A stretch of DNA of 64,000 nt, taken from Enterococcus sp. 9E7_DIV0242 (lineage in GTDB: Bacteria > Bacillota > Bacilli > Lactobacillales > Enterococcaceae). Below, piece by piece: positions 1-8,491 of this stretch (the first letter of the stretch is position 1; each line of letters opens with the position of its first letter). The stretch lies in contig NZ_CP147247.1 of NCBI RefSeq assembly GCF_002140975.2, positions 4,453,001 through 4,517,000 of the forward strand, in the 5' to 3' direction. The notes beneath the pieces are model-generated. The model did no database searches and was not told the origin of the DNA. It worked only from the letters and a program-made list of their open reading frames with translations. Both the position numbers and the translations under genes were made by a program.

Positions 1-1
1 T

Positions 2-427
2 GTTGCTCATTTGACTTATTTGCCAGACATGCAGGCGGTGACAATTACTGCAGGAGATGATGCAAGGGAGGCGCATTGGGTTACTTTACGTGCTGATAAA
101 GACGGGACGCCCCAACTTTCTTATATGGGAAAAGAGATACCTTTAGATGATCTGGCCTTTGATCATAAAGAAATTATCCATGAAGCAGTCATCAGAATCA
201 AGAATCGCTTGGATTACGTACCGACTGTTTTACAAATACTAGGTGCAACTTTTACATTAACAGAGGCGAGGAAGGTCTATAGCAAATTTTTAGGTATAGA
301 ACTGAAGGAACTCGATAATAGCAATTTCCGTAAAACTCATGGAAAATTTTTCATTGAAATTGGGTTTGAAACAAAACCAGTAAAAGGTAGACCAAAAAAA
401 ATCTATAAGCTAAAGAATCTGACTTGA
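2..427 (+). CDS. NUDIX/NrtR-type transcriptional regulator, C-terminal part (5' end outside window)
   Basis: The frame is open from base 2 with no stop upstream, so the true start lies outside the window; the TTG at 11 is not a convincing start. The visible ~140 residues match the end of a NUDIX domain followed by the winged-helix C-terminal domain of NrtR-type proteins: FDHKEII, then a helix, then TLTEARKVYSKFLG, NFRKT and the closing GRPKKIYKL. NrtR proteins combine an ADP-ribose/NAD-related ligand domain with a DNA-binding domain and usually regulate NAD or pentose metabolism; the target here is not visible. No partner gene follows; a bidirectional hairpin lies about 300 bp downstream. Confidence 0.75.
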   Translation, partial: VAHLTYLPDMQAVTITAGDDAREAHWVTLRADKDGTPQLSYMGKEIPLDDLAFDHKEIIHEAVIRIKNRLDYVPTVLQILGATFTLTEARKVYSKFLGIELKELDNSNFRKTHGKFFIEIGFETKPVKGRPKKIYKLKNLT

Positions 428-503
428 TCGGCTGCTTAAAAATAGAGAGTTGGAAGAGCAGTTTTCTTCTATAGTATAGTCAACTACCTCAAGCAAAAAT
501 TAG

Positions 504-686
504 AAGTGTTTCTCTATACAATTCGATGTTATTCTTTTCATCGTCTTTCCAAAAATATTTTCAGGAAAACAAGTAGTAACAGAACAACATGAAATTTTAG
601 AAGAGAAAAAACATTCGACTTGCTACGTTCATTTATACGAAGGAAATCTTTGGTTATTGTTAGAAGAGTTCGACTTATTTCTTTAA
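504..686 (+). pseudogene. Possible gene remnant without a start codon
   Basis: A 60-codon open stretch bounded by stops has protein-like composition (for example KIFSGKQVVTEQHEILEEKK, then YEGNLWLLLEEFDLFL) but contains no ATG start and no ribosome site. I do not recognise the family. It could be the tail of a decayed gene between the NUDIX regulator and the recombinase, or chance in AT-rich DNA. Confidence 0.25.
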
Positions 687-726
687 AAAGAGGATCTTTC
701 GCCTATTTTTTATCTATAATCAAACT

Positions 727-769
727 AAAAACGATGAATGGCACGAAATTTGTGTCATTCATCGTTTTT
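727..769. terminator. Bidirectional rho-independent terminator
   Basis: A 14-bp perfect stem (AAAAACGATGAATG / CATTCATCGTTTTT) encloses a 15-nt loop. It has an A-run on the left and a T-run on the right, so it can act on both strands. It separates the NUDIX gene and the remnant from the recombinase region. Confidence 0.8.
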
Positions 770-916
770 ATTCGTAGGATATTAAAAAAATAAGAGAAAT
801 TATATAGACATATAATAATATCTGTTATACTATTGGATTTGTGATAAAAATACCAATAAATATATTATTTTTTCTTTTATGAAACGAGTATAAGAAAAAA
901 TGTGATAAATAGATTG

Positions 917-938
917 TTGTATCCGCTCGTTTATTTGA
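917..938 (-). repeat. Recombinase-flanking repeat, type 2, left copy
   Basis: TTGTATCCGCTCGTTTATTTGA is the left copy of the sequence found again at 2922-2945 (TTGTT in place of TTGT, same ATCCGCT, then TTATTT). Just left of it, 892-912 also resembles 2820-2841 (AAGAAAAAATG, GAT, ATAG). The two copies bracket the tyrosine recombinase in the same orientation. They may be attachment sites or binding sites for the recombinase or the downstream regulator. Confidence 0.45.
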
Positions 939-1105
939 TTCTTTATTCATTTTAACGTATTAATTAGAAATAGTCTACACCAAAAAATGAATTTATTTGA
1001 TATTTTTACTGAAACTAGGATAAAAATATTTTTCTTTTTGGTTGGAATGACATGGAAACTAACGATAAATTGAAAATAACACTGAAAAATCATACGTATT
1101 TTTGA

Positions 1106-1119
1106 ACCGTCAAATAAGC
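1106..1119 (+). repeat. Recombinase-flanking repeat, type 1, left copy
   Basis: ACCGTCAAATAAGC occurs exactly here and again at 2896-2909, as direct repeats on each side of the recombinase gene. The core TCAAATAAG is inverted relative to the type 2 repeats. Here it sits 32 bp upstream of the recombinase start. Confidence 0.5.
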
Positions 1120-1150
1120 CGTCAATTTTTTTAGGAGAGGATGTTATTTA

Positions 1151-2263
1151 ATGAGCAGAAGAGGAGAAAATATTTATAAAAGAAAAGACGGCCGCTGGGA
1201 AGGTAGGTACATAAAAGCAAGGAATGAACAAGGTAAAATTGTTTATGGATATGTATATGGCCGTAAATACACAACAGTCAAGCAACGTTTAGCAGAGTTA
1301 AAGGTACAATATGTTGCCAGTTATGGGAGTTTGAAAATTTATGAGGGAACCTTGGAACAGTGGTTATGGTTTTGGCTGAATGGGCCGATGAGGAGTAGAA
1401 TCAAGGTTTCAACCTATTCAAGCTATCAGTTAAGGATAAGAAAATATATCTTGCCCTATCTTGGACAGGTCAAGCTTATTGAACTGCAGCCGGCCAAAAT
1501 TCAAGCGTTCATCATGCATCTAGGAGAGCTACATATTTCTGGCTCATCAATTCGATCAATTATCACCGTATTGAAAAGTGCGCTGAACCAAGCAGTTATG
1601 GACAATCATTTATTGAAGAATCCCTGTCAAAATATTAGTATAAAGAAGAATGATGTCGAGGATGTCAGAGCCCTAAATAAAGAGGAACAAAGACAGCTTG
1701 AACAGGCTTCATTACTGGAAAAGGATTGCTCTGCCGTTCTTCTGGCGCTGTATACAGGCATGCGGATCGGTGAAATCAGCGGCTTAAAATGGACAGATAT
1801 TGACTTTGAAAATGGTAAAATATCTGTCAGTAGGACACTTTATAGAACAACAGTGAACGATTCTACAAGGAAAACACAGGTGGTCATGGATTCTCCGAAA
1901 ACCAAGTCGTCGAAACGAGTGATTCCTCTTGCTAAAAATTTAAAAGGCTATTTATTGAGTAAGAAGGAACAGTCGAAATCGGATTACGTCATTTCGTGTA
2001 GAGATAGCTTTGCAGAGCCTCGACTGATCAACTATCGTTTTAAGAAGACGTTGAAAGCCACCGGATTGACCCATATTCATTTTCACATGCTGCGACATAC
2101 CTTTGCGACACGCTGCATTGAACAAGGAATTGATATTGTCACAATCAGCAAGCTGTTGGGACACTCATCTACCAAAATGACTCTGGATGTCTATGCAGAT
2201 TCTATGTGGGAAAATAGGCGTGACGCCATTGTGCTTATAGACAAGCAATTGGAGAGCGAGTAA
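1151..2263 (+). CDS. Tyrosine-type site-specific recombinase/integrase
   Basis: This 370-residue protein has the phage/ICE integrase layout: an N-terminal AP2-like DNA-binding segment (about residues 1-55, GENIYKRKDGRWEGRY), a SAM-like core-binding domain (about 60-150), and a C-terminal catalytic domain with the Arg box TGMRIGEISGLKW, the HFHMLRHTFA box and the terminal LLGHSS...DVYAD tyrosine. All catalytic residues are present. The SD is AGGAGAGG at 1133-1140; ATG 1151 is used because ATG 1141 abuts the SD and is out of frame. No excisionase, relaxase or phage structural genes accompany it, so it is solitary. Its role could be a relic element or local DNA rearrangement next to the WxL locus. 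Confidence 0.92.
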   Translation: MSRRGENIYKRKDGRWEGRYIKARNEQGKIVYGYVYGRKYTTVKQRLAELKVQYVASYGSLKIYEGTLEQWLWFWLNGPMRSRIKVSTYSSYQLRIRKYILPYLGQVKLIELQPAKIQAFIMHLGELHISGSSIRSIITVLKSALNQAVMDNHLLKNPCQNISIKKNDVEDVRALNKEEQRQLEQASLLEKDCSAVLLALYTGMRIGEISGLKWTDIDFENGKISVSRTLYRTTVNDSTRKTQVVMDSPKTKSSKRVIPLAKNLKGYLLSKKEQSKSDYVISCRDSFAEPRLINYRFKKTLKATGLTHIHFHMLRHTFATRCIEQGIDIVTISKLLGHSSTKMTLDVYADSMWENRRDAIVLIDKQLESE

Positions 2264-2287
2264 TGAATAAGAGGTTGAGGCTAGTTT

Positions 2288-2371
2288 AGAAGTGTTAACC
2301 TATTGTCGAAGAGCCTTGAAACACAGTGGTTTACCGTTGATGCATTTTTGCTTGTGGTTCGTCGCAGTATA
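2288..2371 (+). pseudogene. Possible decayed fragment of a second tyrosine recombinase
   Basis: Just after the intact integrase one frame reads TYCRRALKHSGLPLMHF before stops intervene. This resembles the intact gene's FKKTLKATGLTHIHF, the segment before the HxxR box. The similarity is short, and the catalytic HxxR is lost. Either a fossil of a second recombinase or a partial duplication explains it; chance cannot be excluded. Confidence 0.3.
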
Positions 2372-2643
2372 GGCCTACAAGTATTGAGTGGATATCGAAG
2401 CAGCTGCTGCCTTTGCGATTAGCTAATTCCTATTAAGGGAGGAATTTTCTCAAATTCCTTTAACTATCCTTACGCATACCATTCTACTATTATCTTTCCA
2501 GTCTACTAATTTTCAAGTAGATGAATGGTGGAAAGAATATCTAGCTTATCTAGCAAATAAGAAAAGTAGAACTGGCAACTCGAGGCAAAGCAGGACATTT
2601 GAACCGCTTTTCTGTCCCACTGTTCATTCGGTTCAAATACAGA

Positions 2644-2683
2644 GAGAGCGTAGGACTTAAGTATGTCCTACGCTCTCCTTTAT
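2644..2683 (+). terminator. Rho-independent terminator
   Basis: A perfect 13-bp GC-rich stem (GAGAGCGTAGGAC / GTCCTACGCTCTC) is followed by CTTTATTTT. It is the first of three successive hairpins between the recombinase and the WxL-locus regulator. Confidence 0.85.
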
Positions 2684-2689
2684 TTTCTA

Positions 2690-2731
2690 AAAAAAGAGTC
2701 CCAGACAGTTATTGTCTGAGGCTCTTTTTTT
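2690..2731. terminator. Second tandem terminator
   Basis: The stem built from AAAAGAG..CCAGACA and TGTCTG..GGCTCTTTT is flanked by an A-run and a T-run, so it can work in both directions. It lies 7 bp after the first terminator. Confidence 0.8.
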
Positions 2732-2777
2732 GTTTTAGGTCGTCAAAAAATGGTCAATGTTTCTTTTAGTTGTTATT

Positions 2778-2803
2778 AAAGCAGCTATTTCAGCTGCTTT
2801 TCC
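2778..2803. terminator. Short third hairpin, terminator-like
   Basis: AAAGCAGCT / AGCTGCTTT form a 9-bp stem with a 5-nt loop and only a short T tail. It is weaker than the two terminators before it. The run of hairpins suggests strong insulation of the downstream regulator. Confidence 0.5.
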
Positions 2804-2895
2804 TCTATTCGTTTCATAAAAGAAAAAATGCGATGGAATAGTATACAAGTACAATCATCAAATTCTTTATTTTGTAGAAATTTCATATAATGCTG

Positions 2896-2945
2896 ACCGT
2901 CAAATAAGCACAATATGAATGTTGTTATCCGCTGACTTATTTAGA
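2896..2945. repeat. Recombinase-flanking repeats, right copies (types 1 and 2)
   Basis: Bases 2896-2909 repeat 1106-1119 exactly, and 2922-2945 repeats 917-938 in inverted orientation to the first. Together they make an imperfect inverted repeat with TCAAATAAG and CTTATTTAG as arms. A TATAAT box lies at 2886-2891, so transcription toward the regulator at 3027 would start within this site. That placement suits an operator or a recombination site that controls the regulator. Confidence 0.45.
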
Positions 2946-3026
2946 GTATAACCCATAAAGGGGCATTTTGTAGAGCCAGAACCCTTAGGGATCAAACAAA
3001 TGCGATGAAATATAGGAGGAGATAGG

Positions 3027-3719
3027 ATGTATCAGATTGGCTATTTTGTGTCAAAAAATCAAAAAAGTGAATATATTGACCGTTTTTTGGATGACCAATT
3101 GTACAAATTCCATGAAATCAATGAAGAAGAGCTCTTTGATCATTCTTTATTGGATGGAGTCGTACTGGAAGAAACAGACTCAAATATCAATTGGGTATGT
3201 AGTTTACTAATGAAGCTAAAAGAAAGATCAAACTTATTAGTATGGGTATTGTCGCCGGGAGTTATTGTACCTAAATCCATTCGGTTGGTTTATCTGCAAC
3301 TTGGCGCTAATGGTGTGGCGGACAGCTCAGATGATTTTGATGAGTTTAGCTTAATTGTAAGAAATACACTGGCGTGCGCTAAAGATAGCGAGAAGTCGGT
3401 GATAGGAAAACAGAGCTTGGTAGAGGAAGAAAATCATGACTTCCAACTACTTCCTAAAAATTTAAGTGTCATTTTAGAAGATGGCAAGGAAGTTGAACTG
3501 ACAAAGTTGGAATTTATGGTTATTCAGTATTTACATAGACATGCTCAGGAGACAGTTACGTATGAAGAAATTTATGAAAATGTTTGGAAAAGCGGGGAAC
3601 CTTGCAGGTATCGCGTAAGCAATATGATTTTTCACTTAAGAAAGAAAATCGAGAAGGATGAAAAGGAACCAAGATATATCAAGAATGTTCGTTCCTTGGG
3701 ATACAAACTTGTCATTTAA
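3027..3719 (+). CDS. Winged-helix transcriptional regulator (OmpR/PhoB-type C-terminus) of the WxL locus
   Basis: This 230-residue protein carries a C-terminal winged helix of the Trans_reg_C type (about residues 145-230: VELTKLEFMVIQYLHRH, then TYEEIYENVWK, then VSNMIFHLRKKIEKD and the closing NVRSLGYKLVI). The first ~120 residues are receiver-like in size but I see no clear phospho-acceptor Asp pocket, so it may sense something other than a His kinase; no kinase gene is next to it. The SD AGGAGGAGA lies just before ATG 3027. It directly precedes the surface-protein genes and probably controls them. Confidence 0.8.
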   Translation: MYQIGYFVSKNQKSEYIDRFLDDQLYKFHEINEEELFDHSLLDGVVLEETDSNINWVCSLLMKLKERSNLLVWVLSPGVIVPKSIRLVYLQLGANGVADSSDDFDEFSLIVRNTLACAKDSEKSVIGKQSLVEEENHDFQLLPKNLSVILEDGKEVELTKLEFMVIQYLHRHAQETVTYEEIYENVWKSGEPCRYRVSNMIFHLRKKIEKDEKEPRYIKNVRSLGYKLVI

Positions 3720-3739
3720 GGGGAGGAGGGAGTAGACCT

Positions 3740-3781
3740 ATGTATCGATCAGGCTATGTCGTCTGCCGCGAAACTGGCTAA
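3740..3781 (+). pseudogene. 13-codon ORF resembling the start of the upstream regulator
   Basis: The ORF MYRSGYVVCRETG begins 20 bp after the regulator stop, with an SD-like GGGAGGAGGG in front. It resembles the regulator's own start, MYQIGYFVSKNQ. It is either the stump of a duplicated regulator deleted down to its first codons, or a leader peptide ahead of the surface genes. Confidence 0.4.
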
Positions 3782-3862
3782 TTCACACACACAGCCAGGA
3801 GGGAGGAAATACCTAAGGTTTCAGGCAAAAAACACTTTACAAAAATTTAGGAGGAGAACAGT

Positions 3863-5200
3863 TTGAAAAAGACAAACATTCTTAAAAAAGGCATTTTAAC
3901 ACTAGCTGCAACTCTTGCACTAGGCGCGGTAGCAACATTAGGTGTGGAAGGAGTTCCTTTCTTGGCACCACAAGGCGTTGAAGCAGCAGCTGGTACGGTT
4001 CAAGTAGCAACAGTTGGGGAATTTGAAGCGGCATTGAAAGATGCAAATGTCAACGTGATCGTTGTAACATCAAGTATTTCTTTCAACAAAAACATTACCA
4101 ATATTCCAAACCGTGATGTTGAAATCCGTGGTAGAAAAGGACAAGGCGTTGTTATCAACTCTGGTCATTTCTCTATCTATGGAAAACAAAACACTAAAGG
4201 CAAAAACACATTGACAGTCAAAAATGCTCGTATTATTGGAGACAGTGGCGATGGTCGCTTCTTTACAGGTGGTTCTGGGAACGGACCTTCAAGCTATGGT
4301 TGGGATGTAGTAGCTGAAAACGTAAATTATGATGGCGCACGTTTTGTTCATTTGAGCGAAGGAAAGCTTACATTTAAAGGTAAAAATGTTATCAATACAA
4401 GAGCTGAAAATGCTTGGGTTCATGATTTAGAGTTTGAAGCTGGATCAGAATATACAGGTGTAGCTGCAAACCGTGATCACTCTCAATTCTCAGCATTCTA
4501 CTTCAATGGTGCATTGATCAAAGGGAAAGCAACCGGGGAAGTAAAAATTGGTGATAACGCGAAAGTAAACGTGAAGATTGGACCTCAAAGTAATGTGAAT
4601 TACTATTATCCAGTATTCTACGATAAAGTTCACAAAGTTGACGTTGGTCAAAACGCTACATTAGATGTAGATGCTGCCGGAGTTGCATTTGAGTTTATTC
4701 CTCGTGCTGACTATGTAAACAAAGCACCTTCATTGAACTTGGCAAGCGGAGCAAAAGCTTACTTTAATGGACGTGGTGGTGGAGATTATCCAGCAGTTTA
4801 CTTCCAATATTATGGCGCACAGTTGAACATGGAACCAGATTCTGAGTTTGTAGCAACAGGTAATAGTAAAAAAGGTGCTTTCCGTAGCGAATATAAAGGT
4901 GCAGTCATCAACCTAAATGCAGTAGCTAATTTTGAAGTTGCTAATAAAAAACCAGATGCTCAACTTTTCTATGCAACTGATACAACAATCAATGGTAAAG
5001 ATATGGGCGATGTATACACTTGGACAAAAACTGGTGGGGAATATCTTGAATCACCAAGTTCAACATTCTATGGTGGTAATTTCTCTGTAAACTTCGGAAA
5101 AATTTGTAACAGCAAAACACTTTCTGTTACAGGAGACTTAACTCAACAGTTCAAGATGGAGAATTACGGGAAAATTTCTTTACAATCAATGATTCCATAG
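3863..5200 (+). CDS. Secreted pectate-lyase-like adhesive surface protein of the WxL locus
   Basis: This 445-residue protein starts at TTG 3863 after a good SD (TTAGGAGGAG). It has a long signal peptide with basic start, hydrophobic core and a likely cut after GVEAAA near residue 43. The mature part is rich in Asn, Gly and short beta-strand repeats (VIVVTSSISFNKNITNIP, then VEIRGRKGQGVVI) as in right-handed parallel beta-helix 'pectate lyase-like adhesive' domains found in enterococcal WxL clusters. No catalytic role is evident. It has neither WxL motifs nor an LPXTG, so retention probably depends on partners in the locus. It is the first structural gene after the regulator. Confidence 0.75.
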   Translation: MKKTNILKKGILTLAATLALGAVATLGVEGVPFLAPQGVEAAAGTVQVATVGEFEAALKDANVNVIVVTSSISFNKNITNIPNRDVEIRGRKGQGVVINSGHFSIYGKQNTKGKNTLTVKNARIIGDSGDGRFFTGGSGNGPSSYGWDVVAENVNYDGARFVHLSEGKLTFKGKNVINTRAENAWVHDLEFEAGSEYTGVAANRDHSQFSAFYFNGALIKGKATGEVKIGDNAKVNVKIGPQSNVNYYYPVFYDKVHKVDVGQNATLDVDAAGVAFEFIPRADYVNKAPSLNLASGAKAYFNGRGGGDYPAVYFQYYGAQLNMEPDSEFVATGNSKKGAFRSEYKGAVINLNAVANFEVANKKPDAQLFYATDTTINGKDMGDVYTWTKTGGEYLESPSSTFYGGNFSVNFGKICNSKTLSVTGDLTQQFKMENYGKISLQSMIP

Positions 5201-5245
5201 AAAATTACCATATTTGGTATTTATTTTAGCGAAGGGAGGAGAAAA

Positions 5246-8092
5246 ATGAAACAAAATAATAAAAAACTCGCTATCGGATTAGCTTTGGTTGGTTTGATTG
5301 GTTTGAGTTACTCCTACTTTAATAATTACTCTATGGTAAAAGCGGCACCTCTATCTCCAGCAGATTATATTGATTTTGGTCCAACAACAACACCAGGTGC
5401 CCATATTTTAAGGGGCAATAGTACAGATATAGATGGGAATATAGTTGAACTACCAGGTGAATATGGAACTATTTTCAAAATAAACCCAGATACCTCATAT
5501 GAGGTATCTGGTAATCAAGATTACATCAATGTTGGAGATGTAAAAAAATCAAATGGTACGATTGCCAAAACAAAATATTATCGTTTCAAACCATTTTCAT
5601 CATCGTTACCTGAAAATGAGAAACCAACAGTAAAAATTAAAAATGCTGGGGTTTTTCAGGGGAAAACAATAGATTTGAAATTGGTCATAGATAGTGTTGA
5701 TCTTACAGGGGCAGAGGGAGAATATTTCAATTTTATTGCAGTACATCCTGAAGATGCTGAGCTAACACCTACTCAGATGAATTATCCTGTAAGTGACAGT
5801 TATGCAAAAACTTGGGCAGAGCTATTTCTATTTTTAGGAAGTGGTAATAGAAATACTGGATCAACAATGAATCCACTCTATGATTTGTATATACAAGGAA
5901 ATAGTGCTGAGTACCATTATGAATTTTACTATAGTGATGATAATACAAAAATCGATGATTTTAAAGGTGTTTGGAACTTCGGGAACATAAACAGACAAAA
6001 AGCGGTTTCTGTGGAACATTCTGATATGACAGATTTTTCTGATGTATATATTAGGGAGTATGATTCTTCTGCGTCCCCTGTCAACTATATTGGGGTCAAG
6101 AAAGACTATAAGAATAATGTAGCTACTCCTAATTTTGTTGAGTTCGGTGCAGCAGGTTCTGCTGCGTTTACCCCTAACTCTAAAATATCAAAGTTGATCG
6201 GTGGCGATAATATTGACATGGGAGTTCAATATCGTCATACAAGCAGAGGACCTATGGCGATCGTTTATGATTCCAATTCTTTGGTGCGTATCGCACCGTC
6301 TCGCCCAATTGTATTCGGAGAGAAGAATAGTACCGCTCATGGTCAATCCGGTTACAAAGACCTAAGATATACAATTCGTCAAGCAACTTCACCAAACACG
6401 TACGATAACGGAATTGATAATCGGAATGATGCGTTTGAAATTCAATCAGAGGTTCCCGATTATTACGATATCCATAAGGATTCTGTCAAGGTTTATCAGT
6501 ATCCATCTGGTGTGGAGGCTACTAGTTTGTTTAACATTGAAACAACTGGAAATACGGTACGAATAATTGCTAGAGATCCGAAAAGTGATGAGTTTGACGG
6601 AGAAGTATTTGATGTAAAAGTTGTTGCAAAACCAAATGCGACCTTTAATCTTCCAGCAAATAAAACACTTTATGGCTATATGGAATCCGGTGATCTGAAT
6701 GGATACATGACAAACTTTGAGATGGGTGGTCCAAAAACGAAAGTGGTTTATTCTTATGCGACGAAAAAAAATGTTGCATTAGAATCACTGGAAATAGAGG
6801 GGCAAACAAAGTCTCAGGTGCGTTATGATGGTATTCCATCGGCGAATGCCAGAGAAAATATCACGTATCCTGTAGGAATAAATTGGGTGACGGAGTTCGG
6901 TACAGATCTTGACAATCGAACAAAAATCGAGGCAGATTTAATCAAGGATATCGCTGTAGATACAGAGAATTTTCCTCATGATGAAATAACTTCTATTAAG
7001 CTCGATTCAACCCGATTACCAGATACTTCGACAGAAAGAGATGTAGTTGTATATGTGATTTTGACAACGGCCCAGGGGGTTGAAGCAACAGTTCCAGTTA
7101 CTATAACCTTAGAACAAGGAAATGCTGATTTAACCGTTCGCTTTGTAGATGAAACCGATAACGATATTACCGGTTTCGGCCCAGTTATCTTGACAGGAAC
7201 AATTGGTGAAACAGCAAATTTGACTAATGAACCAGAAGTTACAGATGTATTAGCTGCTTTGACGGCTGCTGGCTATGATATTGTCGCCAATGGTAAACCG
7301 GCGAATGAAACAGCTGTAGCGTTCGAAGAAGGTGGGTCAACGGTCAAGTATATTCTTGCGAAGGCAAAAAGTACGATAACTGTTGAATTTTATTATGTGT
7401 CTAAACAAGGCGTGGAAACAGCTATTCAAGAAGTAGCACCTGTTGTGCTGAATAATAAAGAAGTCGCAACATCAGTTGATTTGACTTTAGAAACAAGCGT
7501 GATGGATGCGATTTCTACAATTGTGAACACAGGACGTTTCACATTGCTGAATACAGGTCGTCCAAGTGATGAAACGGCAGTGGTTGTTGAACGCACAAAT
7601 AAAACAGTGAAGTATATTTTTACCGGTCAACTGAAGCTGGAATCCGTACCAACATTAGATTTCCGCAAACAGGCTATTACAGCAACAGATGCGGTAAAGG
7701 TAGATAACCCAAGCTTGATTGACAATGAAAATTATACTGCAGCGGATAACGTGGACCACAAGGATAAGCTGATTGTTTCGGATTATCGTAGTGTAGCAAA
7801 TGGCTGGACACTATCTGTTAAGCTATTGTCGCCATTACTTCCGGATGAAGCTAATCCAAATACAGCGTATGTCTTGGCAGATGCTATTCGTTATGACACA
7901 GGCAGTGAAGAAGTAATTATTACAGAAGATTTACGAGACATTGTTTCTGAAACACATGAAGGTCAGTATGATGTGAGTTCTACTTGGACTCCTGCGGGTA
8001 AAGGTTTCAAGCTAGAGCTTCCGGCAGGTGCTGTCAATAAGATGGGTAAATACAAGGCAACGATGCAATACGTACTGGCAAATACACCATAG
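5246..8092 (+). CDS. Large WxL-domain surface protein with MucBP-like repeats
   Basis: This 948-residue protein has an SD (GGGAGGAG) 8 bp before the ATG, a signal peptide (about 1-33, cut near VKAAP) and a long extracellular region. Two related MucBP-like modules lie around residues 627-705 (LTVRFVDETDNDI ... VKYIL) and 708-790 (ITVEFYYV ... VKYIF). A C-terminal WxL domain covers about 795-948. WxL domains bind peptidoglycan non-covalently. The first motif is intact (GWTLSV), but the second, usually WxL before the terminal Pro, reads QYVLANTP with Tyr for Trp. It is probably the main adhesin or scaffold of the locus. Confidence 0.88.
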   Translation: MKQNNKKLAIGLALVGLIGLSYSYFNNYSMVKAAPLSPADYIDFGPTTTPGAHILRGNSTDIDGNIVELPGEYGTIFKINPDTSYEVSGNQDYINVGDVKKSNGTIAKTKYYRFKPFSSSLPENEKPTVKIKNAGVFQGKTIDLKLVIDSVDLTGAEGEYFNFIAVHPEDAELTPTQMNYPVSDSYAKTWAELFLFLGSGNRNTGSTMNPLYDLYIQGNSAEYHYEFYYSDDNTKIDDFKGVWNFGNINRQKAVSVEHSDMTDFSDVYIREYDSSASPVNYIGVKKDYKNNVATPNFVEFGAAGSAAFTPNSKISKLIGGDNIDMGVQYRHTSRGPMAIVYDSNSLVRIAPSRPIVFGEKNSTAHGQSGYKDLRYTIRQATSPNTYDNGIDNRNDAFEIQSEVPDYYDIHKDSVKVYQYPSGVEATSLFNIETTGNTVRIIARDPKSDEFDGEVFDVKVVAKPNATFNLPANKTLYGYMESGDLNGYMTNFEMGGPKTKVVYSYATKKNVALESLEIEGQTKSQVRYDGIPSANARENITYPVGINWVTEFGTDLDNRTKIEADLIKDIAVDTENFPHDEITSIKLDSTRLPDTSTERDVVVYVILTTAQGVEATVPVTITLEQGNADLTVRFVDETDNDITGFGPVILTGTIGETANLTNEPEVTDVLAALTAAGYDIVANGKPANETAVAFEEGGSTVKYILAKAKSTITVEFYYVSKQGVETAIQEVAPVVLNNKEVATSVDLTLETSVMDAISTIVNTGRFTLLNTGRPSDETAVVVERTNKTVKYIFTGQLKLESVPTLDFRKQAITATDAVKVDNPSLIDNENYTAADNVDHKDKLIVSDYRSVANGWTLSVKLLSPLLPDEANPNTAYVLADAIRYDTGSEEVIITEDLRDIVSETHEGQYDVSSTWTPAGKGFKLELPAGAVNKMGKYKATMQYVLANTP

Positions 8093-8104
8093 GATGGAGG
8101 AAGA

Positions 8105-8488
8105 ATGAACGTGAGAAAAAAATCGCTTGTTTTACTTGTTACTTCTTTCCTTTTGGTGCTGAGTGTACTTTCAGGTTTTGCAATGAATGTTGCAGCTAAT
8201 GGAAACGGCGGTTCTGTTCAAACGAACGGCGTCATCAGTTTTTATGATGAGACAATTGCCTCTTCCACTACAGAACCAACAGATTCATCCACAGCAATTT
8301 CTTCAGAACCGGAACCGTCAACTACTGATTCAAGTATCGTTGAGAAACCGGCTGGTGGTAAGCTGCCTTCAACAGGAGAACTGGTGAAGATGAGCCTATC
8401 TGTCAGTGGACTGGCTGTTCTAGTAGCTGTTCTGATCTTCTTCTTTTGGAAGAAGCGAAAAGACAATAGTAAAAGAGAGGGGAACTAA
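8105..8488 (+). CDS. Small LPXTG cell-wall-anchored protein
   Basis: This 127-residue protein has a signal peptide (1-31, ending FAMNVAA), a short Ser/Thr-rich stalk (SSTTEPTDSSTAISS) and a C-terminal sorting signal: LPSTG, a hydrophobic helix and the charged tail KKRKDNSKREGN. Sortase would link it covalently to peptidoglycan. Small LPXTG proteins of this size are typical members of WxL clusters, where they may dock WxL proteins at the wall. It lies 12 bp after the large WxL gene and 3 bp before the next one, so the three are translated from one message. Confidence 0.88.
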   Translation: MNVRKKSLVLLVTSFLLVLSVLSGFAMNVAANGNGGSVQTNGVISFYDETIASSTTEPTDSSTAISSEPEPSTTDSSIVEKPAGGKLPSTGELVKMSLSVSGLAVLVAVLIFFFWKKRKDNSKREGN

Positions 8489-8491
8489 TCA

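Noticed and set aside
1151..3026. A prophage or integrative element
   Set aside because: Only one recombinase gene is present; no excisionase, repressor, relaxase or structural genes are seen around it.
8187..8387. Alternative 66-codon plus-strand frame inside the small LPXTG gene
   Set aside because: It is out of frame with a protein that has a full signal peptide and sorting signal, and has no SD.
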